Part shown: in pieces, positions 16,695-24,224 of the stretch | Layout of the letters: the number at the start of each line of letters is the position of its first letter | Numbering within the stretch: position 1 is the first letter of the stretch | Assembly (NCBI GenBank): GCA_018303425.1 | Contig: JAGVYF010000002.1 | Location: 1-45,360, forward strand | From: Candidatus Woesearchaeota archaeon | Lineage (GTDB): Archaea; Nanobdellota; Nanobdellia; Woesearchaeales; JAGVYF01 | Direction of reading: 5' to 3' | Length of the DNA: 45,360 nt | Made by a program: the position numbers and the translations under genes | The notes under the pieces: generated by a model | The model's input: the letters and a program-made list of their open reading frames with translations, nothing else | What the model was told of the DNA's origin: nothing | Database searches by the model: none

Positions 16695-16805
16695 AAAACG
16701 AGCTGAAACCACGGGTCATAAACCAAGGGCATGACAAAAGTCATGCGAAGTTCTTGACTGCTGAATGCACCCTTAATCAAGAACCGGTGGAAATAACAGC
16801 ATTAA
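16695..16805. repeat. Intergenic structured repeat, copy D3
   Basis: Weakly similar to D1 (8483-8640) and D2 (23147-23372). A hairpin GTTCTTGA (16750-16757) / TCAAGAAC (16777-16784) stands where D1 has TTTTGACT/AGTCAAAA; the loop start GACTGC-GAAT is conserved. A short ATGAC-AAAA-GTCAT hairpin lies at about 16731-16744. Different stem sequences with kept pairing hint at a selected RNA structure. Confidence 0.4.
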
Positions 16806-16823
16806 ACATATCTCTACAAATCG

Positions 16824-17540
16824 TTAATATTCCGGTTTTCCTTCAAGAATGTGTTTGCATTTCAAACCTGTATCTGCCCAAATTTGAAAACCTTGTTTTT
16901 TCGTATCAATTGCAAAGAACATATCGTCATATGCATTTTTCTCTTCTTCATATCTAAATTCCACTTTTTCTAATACCCGCCTGGCAATCATTACACACCC
17001 AAGGCCAGATGCTTCAACTTTTATGAGTTTTCCAATCTCGACTTCTTCTCTGTACATATCTCTGATTAAGCAGTCATCTTTATTTGTTTCTATTATATTC
17101 CCATTTTCGTCGCATGCAGTCATTAATACAGGATAATAAACTTTGAAACCTAAAGCTCCTTTAGTCTTATAATATACTCCGCTAACAATCTCTTTTTGAA
17201 GTGATAACATTGTTGGAATTATTTCAGAAGTTAAAATTACATCTTGCTCCACGCTAAAAAAATAATCATAATCCCCATTTAAAAAAATTTGACGAAGTAA
17301 GTTTCTAGAGTTTACAATTGTTTCGCGAGGATTTTTGAATCTTTTTGATTTTATAACTGCATATCCTTGTTCTTGAATTAGATTAAAATAAGTATCACTA
17401 TGCGAATTATCTACAAATAAAACTTCAAAATTATCATAAATTAAACTTTTTAAGCCAATAATAAAATCGTTAAGGCAATATTTCATGCCTTCATATGTAG
17501 GTATTGCAATTAAAACTTTAGGAAAACAAGCCTTTTTCAT
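16824..17540 (-). CDS. GT2-like glycosyltransferase
   Basis: 238-residue protein with a GT-A-type nucleotide-sugar fold. The start is [19 protein letters not shown], followed by [10 protein letters not shown] and a candidate metal site FFSVEQDVI (Glu98-x-Asp100, in place of DxD). [14 protein letters not shown] and [20 protein letters not shown] resemble the acceptor region of GT2 enzymes. No transmembrane segment is seen, so it is probably cytoplasmic or peripheral, modifying a lipid, protein or polysaccharide. The ATG overlaps the L37e stop (ATGA), so it appears appended to the Lsm-L37e operon. A decayed paralogue lies at 19823-20589. Confidence 0.8.
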   Translation of the reverse strand: MKKACFPKVLIAIPTYEGMKYCLNDFIIGLKSLIYDNFEVLFVDNSHSDTYFNLIQEQGYAVIKSKRFKNPRETIVNSRNLLRQIFLNGDYDYFFSVEQDVILTSEIIPTMLSLQKEIVSGVYYKTKGALGFKVYYPVLMTACDENGNIIETNKDDCLIRDMYREEVEIGKLIKVEASGLGCVMIARRVLEKVEFRYEEEKNAYDDMFFAIDTKKQGFQIWADTGLKCKHILEGKPEY

Positions 17541-17707
17541 TTACCGGGTTTTTTCCAGTTGTAATGTTTTAATTTAGAAGATTTACCATAACCGCATGAA
17601 CTACAAACTGTTCTTTTAACATGATAACTATGTTTACCACACCTTCTACATCTTATATGGCTTTTGCCTTTACTATGTTTTCCTCTTGATGCTGTCCCTT
17701 TAGTCAT
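17537..17707 (-). CDS. rpl37e: Large ribosomal subunit protein L37e
   Basis: 56-residue basic zinc-ribbon ribosomal protein: [20 protein letters not shown] then CRRCG and [11 protein letters not shown], ending HYNWKKPGK. The four Cys bind zinc. It follows the Lsm gene by 29 bp, the standard archaeal Lsm-L37e pairing, and its stop overlaps the start of the glycosyltransferase gene. Confidence 0.95.
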   Translation of the reverse strand: MTKGTASRGKHSKGKSHIRCRRCGKHSYHVKRTVCSSCGYGKSSKLKHYNWKKPGK

Positions 17708-17736
17708 TGTAAATCACTATTTTAAGTTATAAAAAT

Positions 17737-17964
17737 TTATTCTGGAGAAAGAATTGTTATCGTGTCTCCCCTTATAAAGATTGTACCTAATTTTCGTGTT
17801 AATTCTCCATTAAGTCTTTCTTCAGCTTCTTCTAACACGACATTTATATGTATGTCAAAAGCTTTTAAGTTACCTATATACTGCTTATTATTTTTTAATT
17901 CTACAATTACTCTTTTATTTCTTGATTTATTTAATGCGTCTAAAGGTCTTGATGCTGTTTCCAT
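17737..17964 (-). CDS. Sm-like archaeal protein (Lsm/SmAP)
   Basis: 75-residue Sm fold that forms a ring binding U-rich RNA. Sm1 motif: RVIVELKNNKQYIGNLKAFDIHIN-type, with the conserved D.H.N; Sm2 motif: LGTIFIRGDTITIL, with the IRG loop. An N-terminal helix (PLDALNKS) is typical. The ATG has a GGGGAGGAGTT-like purine-rich site upstream. Co-transcribed with L37e, as in many archaea. Confidence 0.95.
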   Translation of the reverse strand: METASRPLDALNKSRNKRVIVELKNNKQYIGNLKAFDIHINVVLEEAEERLNGELTRKLGTIFIRGDTITILSPE

Positions 17965-18136
17965 TATTAACTCCTCCCCAAAAATATTGGTTATATGAAC
18001 AAAAGATAGGTTCCTTATTTAAAGTTATCGCTAAATTAAGATGATTTTACCAATAAGATGATTTTACGGATATTTATTAAATAGACTCTATAATTCCGAT
18101 AATTTTATAAATAGAGGTTTTTTTCATATACATACT

Positions 18137-18514
18137 ATGGTAATTGTGCAAGCAAGGTCTAAAAGAAAGGCAACAGGCGGAAGATATAAAAAACAAATTA
18201 TTTTAAAACGAAAATATGAACTTGGTAGATCTCCATCTTTAATCAAACTAGAAACTTCAAAAAAGAAAGTTATTAGAACCAAAGGGGGAGGCTCCAAAAT
18301 CAGATTGATGAGCGCAAATATTTTAAATATTGTTGGATCTGATGGTAAATTTAAAAAAACAAAGATTATATCCGTTATTGAAAACTCCGCTAATAAAAAC
18401 TTTGTAAGGAGAAATATTATGACAAAAGGCGCAATTGTTGAAACAGAAGCTGGAAAGGCAAAAATAACAAACAGACCCGGACAAGATGGAATTTTAAATG
18501 GTGTACTAATTTAA
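18137..18514 (+). CDS. rps8e: Small ribosomal subunit protein S8e
   Basis: 125-residue archaeal S8e. The N-terminus ARSKRKATGGRYKK and later RTKGGGSKIRL and RRNIMTKGAIVETEAGKAKI are diagnostic. A TATA-like TTTATAAATAG at about 18107-18116 lies 25-30 nt before the ATG, indicating a leaderless mRNA. It is the first of four forward genes: S8e, L21e, RpoF and DUF655. Confidence 0.95.
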   Translation: MVIVQARSKRKATGGRYKKQIILKRKYELGRSPSLIKLETSKKKVIRTKGGGSKIRLMSANILNIVGSDGKFKKTKIISVIENSANKNFVRRNIMTKGAIVETEAGKAKITNRPGQDGILNGVLI

Positions 18515-18526
18515 TAGTAAATTAAA

Positions 18527-18817
18527 ATGGCAAAAAGAATAGGCGGTTCAAGGAGAAAGTCCAGAGGAAAATTAAAAAAGAATATTCGAAATAGGGGAAA
18601 ACTTAGTTTACGAAGATTTTTTCAAGAACTTGCAATTGGTGAAAAAGTTGTGCTTAATACAGAATCAAGTTTAACTGATGGCATGTATCATTTAAGGCAT
18701 CATGGTAAAATTGGCACAGTCAAAAGTAAAATCGGCGAATGTTACCACATTCAAATAAAAGATATTAATAAAATAAAAACTCTAATTGTTCATCCAGTTC
18801 ATTTAAAAAAATTATAG
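18527..18817 (+). CDS. rpl21e: Large ribosomal subunit protein L21e
   Basis: 96-residue ribosomal protein with the family start GGSRRKSRGKLKKNIRNRGK and the SH3-like core FQELAIGEKVVLN ... YHLRHHGKIGTV. It follows S8e by 12 bp and precedes RpoF by 9 bp. The L21e-RpoF-DUF655 order is widely conserved in archaea, so co-expression is expected. Confidence 0.95.
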   Translation: MAKRIGGSRRKSRGKLKKNIRNRGKLSLRRFFQELAIGEKVVLNTESSLTDGMYHLRHHGKIGTVKSKIGECYHIQIKDINKIKTLIVHPVHLKKL

Positions 18818-18826
18818 GACTATAAA

Positions 18827-19180
18827 ATGGTAAAACCACAAATAATCTCGGAAATTCCAATCTCTATGTGTGAAGTTAAATTTAAGTTAGATATTATTAA
18901 AACTAGGGATGGGGAATTAAATTTCAGATCAACAAGAACTAATGATTATTTAAATCAAGTCGGTTGCATTTTAGACTCTAAAAAAGCTGAAGAATTAAAA
19001 AAAAAAATTGAAGGATTAGAGATTCCTAGATTAAAACCTGAACACTTAATAAAAATTATTGATATTCTTCCCGTAACTGAAGACCATTTAAAAATGATTC
19101 TTTCCGGATATATTTTAACAATAAGTCAAGCTAATATTAAAAAAATAGTTGAATTAATAAAAGAGTTTGCGCCAAATTAA
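18827..19180 (+). CDS. rpoF: RNA polymerase subunit F (Rpb4-like)
   Basis: 117-residue RpoF, which pairs with RpoE (Rpb7-like) to form the polymerase stalk. The N-terminal part (PQIISEIPISMCEVKFKL) and the HRDC-like helical C-terminal part (LKPEHLIKIIDILPVTEDHL) match the family, including the conserved ILP-TEDHL stretch. Location between L21e and DUF655 is the usual archaeal context. Confidence 0.93.
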   Translation: MVKPQIISEIPISMCEVKFKLDIIKTRDGELNFRSTRTNDYLNQVGCILDSKKAEELKKKIEGLEIPRLKPEHLIKIIDILPVTEDHLKMILSGYILTISQANIKKIVELIKEFAPN

Positions 19181-19255
19181 GTTGCGCTTAAACTATAATT
19201 CTTTGATATAAAAGTATTTATAGGAGTTATGCTTTGTAAATATTATATATTTAAA

Positions 19256-19819
19256 ATGGAACGCAAAATAGCTAAAGAGGAAAAAGCAATTGTATTGGAT
19301 TTTTTACCCCATGGTTATCCTTTTGATGACCGGCCTAGTTATAAAAAGACTGCAATTGTTCAAGCTTTGGGAAAAGATTTTTTTTTATTGCTCGAACTAG
19401 TTCCAAAAAAAGGCATTTTTTTACAACCTTATCAAGAAGTCTATATTGGAGAAGGCAAGAGAGATGAAATACACCACATATCCGGTAAATTAACTCTTGA
19501 CAAACTTACACAAACTGCCCAAACAGAATTAGAATTTATTGTTAAAGATATAGTTAAAAAAAATGAACAAAAATTTGTTAATTTCTTTAATACTGCACAA
19601 CCATTAACTATGAGAATGCACCAGCTAGAATTATTACCCGGTTTAGGAAAAAAACATATGTGGGAAATTATTGAAGAACGCAAGGATAAGCCTTTTGAAT
19701 CTTTTGCAGACATAAAAGCTCGCGTTAAGCTTATGCCTGACCCTGAAAAAATAGTGATAAAAAGAATTATATTAGAATTGGCCGGTTTAGAAAAACACTT
19801 CTTGTTTGTAGAACAATAG
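19256..19819 (+). CDS. DUF655 (COG1491) predicted RNA-binding protein
   Basis: Archaeal protein of unknown role, usually encoded between RpoF and the rRNA dimethylase KsgA, hence suspected to act in ribosome or RNA metabolism. The N-terminal OB-like half shows VLDFLPHGYPFDDRP and LLELVPKKGIFL. The C-terminal half carries a helix-hairpin-helix-type motif, LLPGLGKKHMWEIIEERKDK, and FADIKARVKLMPDP. An upstream in-frame ATG at 19229 would add a nine-residue tail not typical of the family, so the start at MERKIAKEE is preferred. No ksgA follows here; a decayed glycosyltransferase does. Confidence 0.85.
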   Translation: MERKIAKEEKAIVLDFLPHGYPFDDRPSYKKTAIVQALGKDFFLLLELVPKKGIFLQPYQEVYIGEGKRDEIHHISGKLTLDKLTQTAQTELEFIVKDIVKKNEQKFVNFFNTAQPLTMRMHQLELLPGLGKKHMWEIIEERKDKPFESFADIKARVKLMPDPEKIVIKRIILELAGLEKHFLFVEQ

Positions 19820-19822
19820 ATT

Positions 19823-20589
19823 TTACCTCATTTTTAAATATTTACCTTTCAATTTATGCATACAAACAACCGGAGTATTTGCAAATATCTTGTAACCTTT
19901 TTCTCTTGCCTTATCTCAGATGAATATATCATCAAAGGTATGAATTTTTTTCCATTTAAGTTTACCAACGAATATTCAATATCTTCCATAACTTTTTTTT
20001 GATTAAACAACATCCATTGCCGCAATATGCAATTTCAATTAATGCACCATTATTAAGTTCATCTGGATTTACATATCGTTTAAAATCAGTGGTTTTTTTT
20101 GTGTCAAATGGCAAATTATTTTGTTTTTTAAATTCTTCAAATTCATAGTCGCTAAGAAACTTAGAGATTAATGGAAAAAATTTAAGAGTATTGTTATGGT
20201 CAAAGAAGTACGAAAAACAAATTCCGCTAATAATATCTTTGTCATATTTTAATAATTTTTCAATAATGTTTAGGGGGAATTACATCTTAATCCATGGTAA
20301 ATAAATAATCATAGTTATTCTTTAGGAAATAATCTCGGATAAAATTTCTCGAATGGATTAATTTATCCATGCCGTCGGGGAGATTACAATCATCTCTTAA
20401 AATGAGAATTTCAGTAGATTTTGTTAATTCTTTTAAATAATTATAATAATCAAGAGTATTTGAATTGTCAACTATAAGTATATCATAGTTTGGATATGTT
20501 AATTGATTTAAACGTTGAATAAATTCATTTATACAATATTTCATACCCTGGTAAGTAGGGCAGGCAATTAGGATTGCAGGTTGCATCAA
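19823..20589 (-). pseudogene. Decayed GT2-like glycosyltransferase
   Basis: The 5' part encodes ILIACPTYQGMKYCINEFI and ILIVDNSNTLDYYNYL, clearly paralogous to the glycosyltransferase at 16824-17540. The frame then stops at a TAA inside the metal-site region (TMD-stop-DVI, versus VEQDVI in the intact copy). Homology resumes in another frame (DIISGICFSYFF ... YCGNGCCLIKKK), shifts again, and ends with TFDDIFI-stop-DKAREKGYKIFAN, matching [20 protein letters not shown]. At least two stops and two frameshifts make function unlikely. A TATA-like box is still present upstream, near 20608-20618. Confidence 0.85.
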
Positions 20590-20663
20590 TGGTTAATTCA
20601 ATGTTATGTTTATATACTTTATGAAAGTTAAGTTTATATATCTGATGTTTTTAAACTAGGCTT

Positions 20664-20819
20664 ATGAAATGCGAAATCTGTAAAAAAAATATTGAAGAAA
20701 CTTTTCTGAAAAAATTAATAGGAACTTATATTAATGATATTAAAGGTAAAAAACATAGCATTTGTTTTAATTGTCAGAAAACATTAGGCGGCAAAGAAGA
20801 GATTTTAAAAAAGTTATAG
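20664..20819 (+). CDS. 51-residue zinc-ribbon protein
   Basis: A small protein with a CEIC pair (Cys3/6) and a CFNC pair (Cys34/37), enough to bind one zinc, followed by a lysine-rich helical end. The internal string KLIGTYINDIKGKKHSI resembles short uncharacterised archaeal zinc ribbons. A TATA-like GTTTATATA at 20631-20639 lies about 28 nt before the ATG, indicating a leaderless transcript that could extend into the downstream tRNA-Thr region. Function unknown. Confidence 0.7.
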   Translation: MKCEICKKNIEETFLKKLIGTYINDIKGKKHSICFNCQKTLGGKEEILKKL

Positions 20820-20823
20820 ATGA

Positions 20824-20848
20824 AATTTGCCCCTGTAGCTTAGTCGTG
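20824..20848 (+). repeat. Duplicated 5' fragment of tRNA-Thr
   Basis: A 25-nt direct repeat (AATTT plus the first 20 nt of tRNA-Thr, GCCCCTGTAGCTTAGTCGTG) is repeated exactly at 20919-20943, where the complete gene begins, an offset of 95 bp. The copy ends within the D-loop. It is preceded by an A/T-rich TATA-like run at about 20804-20813. It may be the relic of a duplication or insertion. Confidence 0.75.
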
Positions 20849-20923
20849 ACGCATAAACTTTTAAAAAAAGTTTAATCAAAACATAGCAACCAAAACGAGT
20901 TTAGGTCACTTAATAATTAATTT

Positions 20924-21009
20924 GCCCCTGTAGCTTAGTCGTGGAGCAGTTGCCTCGTATGTCTATCAGAGACAGCAGCAGGTCGGGAGTTCAAATCTCC
21001 CCGGGGGCT
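20924..21009 (+). tRNA. tRNA-Thr(CGU) with 14-nt anticodon-loop intron
   Basis: The acceptor GCCCCTG pairs with CGGGGGC, with discriminator T and no encoded CCA. D arm GCT...AGC, anticodon arm GTTGC-CTCGTA/A-GCAGC, T arm GGGAG-TTCAAAT-CTCCC. A 14-nt insert at canonical position 37/38 (20960-20973) contains a GTCT/AGAC mini-hairpin. The mature length is 72 nt. The cytidylyltransferase gene starts 27 nt downstream, so the two may share a transcript. Confidence 0.92.
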
Positions 21010-21036
21010 TTTATTACTTGGGATAGAATCAAAAAA

Positions 21037-21465
21037 ATGAAAACAATTGCAGTATCTGGTGGGTTTGATCCCGTGCATATTGGACATTTAAGAATGTTTC
21101 AGAATGCACGAGCATTAGGAGATAAATTAGTTGTAATTTTAAATAATTATAACTGGTTAAAGACAAAAAAAGGATATGTGTTTATGCCGGAATCTGAACG
21201 AGCAGAAATATTACGAGGATTTAGTTGTGTTGATGATGTTTTTATTACAAATCATGAGCCTAATTGTAGCGATATGTCTGTGTGTTCTGCTTTACGTGAG
21301 TTAAGACCAGATATTTTTGCTAATGGCAGTGACCGAAAATCCGATAATGTTCCTGAATATTCTCTTTGCGAAGAACTGGGTATTGAGATGGTATTTAGCG
21401 TCGGTGGCGAGAAAGTGCAGAGCAGCAGTGAGATGGTAAAACAATCAAAACTTAATCTACATTAA
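21037..21465 (+). CDS. Cytidylyltransferase-like nucleotidyltransferase (HIGH motif)
   Basis: 142-residue Rossmann-like transferase of the TagD/RibL/CTP-transfer superfamily. The N-terminal AVSGGFDPVHIGHLRMFQNA carries the nucleotide-binding HxGH, here HIGH, and the C-terminal VQSSSEMVK matches the family's second nucleotide site. It likely activates a phosphorylated sugar, polyol or cofactor precursor with CTP or ATP; the substrate cannot be told. The ATG at 21037 is preferred, since longer in-frame readings would translate through tRNA-Thr. It overlaps the convergent pth2 by 9 bp. Confidence 0.85.
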   Translation: MKTIAVSGGFDPVHIGHLRMFQNARALGDKLVVILNNYNWLKTKKGYVFMPESERAEILRGFSCVDDVFITNHEPNCSDMSVCSALRELRPDIFANGSDRKSDNVPEYSLCEELGIEMVFSVGGEKVQSSSEMVKQSKLNLH

Positions 21466-21804
21466 TTTTAATTCGCCAATAATTTTATCTATTTTTCCTT
21501 CGATATCAGGCCCTATTGCAAGACAGGTTACTGTGCCTGGAGCAATTACGGTCTTTCCCGCATCAGTGATAAGCGCGGTTGTTAAACCGGCTTCTTCTGC
21601 CCGAACCTTTAAAATATAAATTTGGTCTTCATCTTTAACTTTTAAAACTATTTTTTTCTGTCCTTCATTTCTCCATGCAGAAATATTCTTTTTATCTGAT
21701 TTTAAAACTGCTTCGACTGCAGCATGTGCTGCCTGGCCGGCCATTTTCCCTTTTGGAAGTTTTAGGTCGTCACGGATTAAAATTGCTTGTTTATAATTTT
21801 CCAT
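21457..21804 (-). CDS. pth2: Peptidyl-tRNA hydrolase, archaeal type (Pth2)
   Basis: Releases tRNA from stalled peptidyl-tRNA. The 115-residue protein has the Pth2 signatures LIRDDLKLPKGKMAGQAAHA, WRNEGQKKIVLKV and GLTTALITDAGKTVIAPGT, with the end TCLAIGPD. The fold and catalytic residues (Lys, Asp, Thr in these blocks) are intact and the length is normal. It is a single gene, convergent with the cytidylyltransferase. Confidence 0.95.
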   Translation of the reverse strand: MENYKQAILIRDDLKLPKGKMAGQAAHAAVEAVLKSDKKNISAWRNEGQKKIVLKVKDEDQIYILKVRAEEAGLTTALITDAGKTVIAPGTVTCLAIGPDIEGKIDKIIGELKLM

Positions 21805-21938
21805 TTTTATTTTTTAAATTATTGTTCTAATTTAAATTTTCCAATTAAATTAATGCGCATCAATACGCGCGAATTTTATTTATTCATGACCGCGCAAGGA
21901 ACCCAGTTAATGATTATAGATTTTAAATTAATTGAATA

Positions 21939-23024
21939 TTATAACTTTCTGATATCTATATATTCATCATCAATATAAACTTTTGCATCTCTAAATACTT
22001 GATCTAGGTGTATCTTGGAATATATTGTGCCCCCAAACCACGCATTGCTGCCTACGGCAATATGCGCAGTTCCCAGCGCTTTTTCATCAATAACAGTAAC
22101 GCCCATTATTTCAGCTTTAGGATTAATGCCTATGCCTATTTCACCAATTCTTCTATTGCCCCACTTATACGCCGAATTTTCATCTGCCCAATTAATAGAT
22201 CTTTGTAATAATTCTGCCCCTTTGCCACCGGTAATACTCATTACTTCACTATTTTCAATTTTTAATGTTACTGGTTCTTTTAGAAGGTATGTTCCTTCAC
22301 GCGTTGCTAAAGAGCCGTCGATAATAACTGTGCCAAAATTTTTTTTTTTTGCTCTTGGTGCAATATAAACCTCACCTGCAGGGATATTGCCCCCTTCGCC
22401 AGAATTTTTAAATAACGCATTATTTACTAATGCTTTTTTTCCATAAATGCTTGATTGAAAATCTGTGCCTTTTATTGTTTTTAATTGAATCTTTTTCCCT
22501 TCATCCATCAATTGTTTTAATTTTAAACTTTTTCTTTCCAAGTCATTATAATCCAAGTCTAAACAATTCAAAATTTTATGATAATCTAGATTATTTATCA
22601 TGCCAAGATTTGATGATGATGAAAATTTATGTTTTTGACCTGCATTAAACTTTCTAAAACTATTACCCAAATATCTTAAATTACCTAACTTTCCGGAAAT
22701 GTTTACAATTACAATGCTTTCTTTAGGCAAATCAGCTAATGCATAAACTACCTTTTGATCACATTCTTCACCTCTAAGTTTAGGACTTTGCATTATAATT
22801 GTTGGATTTAATTTAAGATTTTGAGCACTTTTATGATAGGCAGCGCTTAATATGCTCGAGATATTGTAATTCTCACAGCCATAATCTCCAATTATAAGTA
22901 CATTATCTCCTTTTTGGGCATACAAACAATTTTTTAAAATATTTTCACAGCAGAATATAGCTTCTTTTGTATTATTGATTAAACCAATTTTACCCAACCA
23001 AGATAGCACTTCTTTTGATTCCAT
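21939..23024 (-). CDS. M29-like aminopeptidase
   Basis: 361-residue predicted metallo-aminopeptidase related to family M29 (thermophilic leucyl aminopeptidases). The C-terminal half shows the metal-ligand blocks NIPAGEVYIAP, IGEIGIGINPKAEI, DEKALGTAHIAVGSNAWFGG and SKIHLDQVF, matching the Glu-Glu-His-His pattern of M29. The N-terminal half is poorly conserved, and the whole protein is somewhat shorter than the roughly 410-residue bacterial members. It probably trims peptides in the cytoplasm, for instance downstream of the proteasome whose beta subunit is encoded next door. The exact specificity is uncertain. Confidence 0.78.
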   Translation of the reverse strand: MESKEVLSWLGKIGLINNTKEAIFCCENILKNCLYAQKGDNVLIIGDYGCENYNISSILSAAYHKSAQNLKLNPTIIMQSPKLRGEECDQKVVYALADLPKESIVIVNISGKLGNLRYLGNSFRKFNAGQKHKFSSSSNLGMINNLDYHKILNCLDLDYNDLERKSLKLKQLMDEGKKIQLKTIKGTDFQSSIYGKKALVNNALFKNSGEGGNIPAGEVYIAPRAKKKNFGTVIIDGSLATREGTYLLKEPVTLKIENSEVMSITGGKGAELLQRSINWADENSAYKWGNRRIGEIGIGINPKAEIMGVTVIDEKALGTAHIAVGSNAWFGGTIYSKIHLDQVFRDAKVYIDDEYIDIRKL

Positions 23025-23146
23025 TTTATAATTTCAACAAGGATATGTTTTTATAGCTTTCGGTACAAGATTTATTTTGTTTTAAACTCTAATTATATTA
23101 TAATAATAAATGGCTCTATAAAAAATCTATTAACCTCTGTAAAAAA

Positions 23147-23372
23147 CTCGCTGACACCACCAACCAGACCTACTTTATACTCGCCATAATCTCATTTCCC
23201 GCAAATATGTTTACAAAAAATGTACATTTAATTATTTAACAAATATAAAAAATGGTCTAAGAAACCAAACCGAGCAAAACTATGATTGACAGTGCCTGAT
23301 TTCAATTAACAAACAAGCTTTTAACTAACTAATAACCAATAAAAGACAAATAAAAAATAAGTGTATTTTATT
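23147..23372. repeat. Intergenic structured repeat, copy D2
   Basis: Non-coding gap between the aminopeptidase and psmB. It shares CTCRCTGACAC at its start and an exact 19-nt string at 23354-23372 with D1 (8483-8640). The hairpin CTTTTA (23318-23323) / TAAAAG (23340-23345) sits at the position of the D1 hairpin, but with a different sequence. It is more degenerate than D1, lacking the first GC hairpin. Confidence 0.5.
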
Positions 23373-23398
23373 AGCATCTCGATATAAATATAAATTAG

Positions 23399-23470
23399 CC
23401 AAGAACCATTTCTTACAATTATTTTTTAGATGCAAATACTAATTGTCAATAAGACAACTCCGGACAGCGC
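23399..23470. repeat. Dispersed A-B-C repeat (locus R, modules B and C)
   Basis: Module B (CCAAGAACCATTTCTTACAA) at 23399-23418 and module C (TACTAATTG...ACTCCGGACAGCGC) at 23437-23470 match those at 16475-16683 and 29213-29334. They lie upstream of the psmB promoter (TATA-like sequence about 23511-23519). No coding potential is seen. Confidence 0.55.
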
Positions 23471-23541
23471 CTAATAAACGATACATTTATAAATAACCTC
23501 GCATTACAAATATTTATAGTATTTCTTAAGAGTTGAATAAC

Positions 23542-24186
23542 ATGAATGAAAATGTACTAAAAACAGGTACTACAACGGTAGGAATTAAATGCAGAGAAGG
23601 GATTGTGCTGGCTGCGGATACAAGAGCGACAGCAGGCACTATGATCGTTGATAAAAAAGCTGAAAAAGTTCATAAAATAATGAATAATATCGCTTTAACA
23701 ATTGCAGGTTCAGTTTCAGATGTTCAACTTATCATTAAAATATTAAAAGCAGAATTAACACTAAAAGATATAAAAACATATAGACCAAGTACAGTAAAAG
23801 AAGCCGCAAATTTATTGGCTAGCATGACATACCAAAACATTAGGAAAATGTCTATGTTGCCCGGTATTGCGCACTTTATACTCGGTGGTTTTGATGATAA
23901 CGAAAAAAGGCATTTCCATTTATATGATATTTTCCCGGATGGTTCATTAACTGAGATTCAGGATTATATTAGTTCAGGCTCAGGCAGTGTTTTTGCATAT
24001 GGTGTATTGGAATCGGATTATACCGCCAAAATCTCTGTCGATGAAGCAGTAGAACTCGCAAAAAAATCAGTTAATACCGCACTAAAAAGAGACAGCGCAT
24101 CTGGAAACGGAATAGACGTGATTACAATAACCAAAGATGGAATACGAAGATTGCCTGAATTAAGAGTTAATGAAGAAGCAATTTAA
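23542..24186 (+). CDS. psmB: Proteasome beta subunit
   Basis: Catalytic subunit of the 20S proteasome. A short nine-residue propeptide (MNENVLKTG) precedes the catalytic Thr of TTTVGIK, followed by IVLAADTRATAG (conserved Asp) and the Lys of DKKAEKVHKI. The SGSGSVFAYGVLE block and the SGNGIDVITIT end are typical. The ATG is preferred over an in-frame TTG 9 nt earlier because a TATA-like ATATTTATAG lies about 30 nt upstream. Followed by FttA, as in several archaea. No alpha subunit gene is in the window. Confidence 0.95.
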   Translation: MNENVLKTGTTTVGIKCREGIVLAADTRATAGTMIVDKKAEKVHKIMNNIALTIAGSVSDVQLIIKILKAELTLKDIKTYRPSTVKEAANLLASMTYQNIRKMSMLPGIAHFILGGFDDNEKRHFHLYDIFPDGSLTEIQDYISSGSGSVFAYGVLESDYTAKISVDEAVELAKKSVNTALKRDSASGNGIDVITITKDGIRRLPELRVNEEAI

Positions 24187-24224
24187 ATATTAAAATATAA
24201 ATTCTTATAGGAGTATTTTAAAAC

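Noticed and set aside
19823-20589. Reading the TAA and TGA codons of the second glycosyltransferase as recoded amino acids.
   Set aside because: Two frameshifts are also needed, and the other genes use TAA, TAG and TGA as normal stops with an intact aRF1.
20941-21036. A longer cytidylyltransferase reading that starts inside tRNA-Thr.
   Set aside because: It would translate the tRNA body; the ATG at 21037 begins the conserved Rossmann strand directly, and the upstream residues have no family match.
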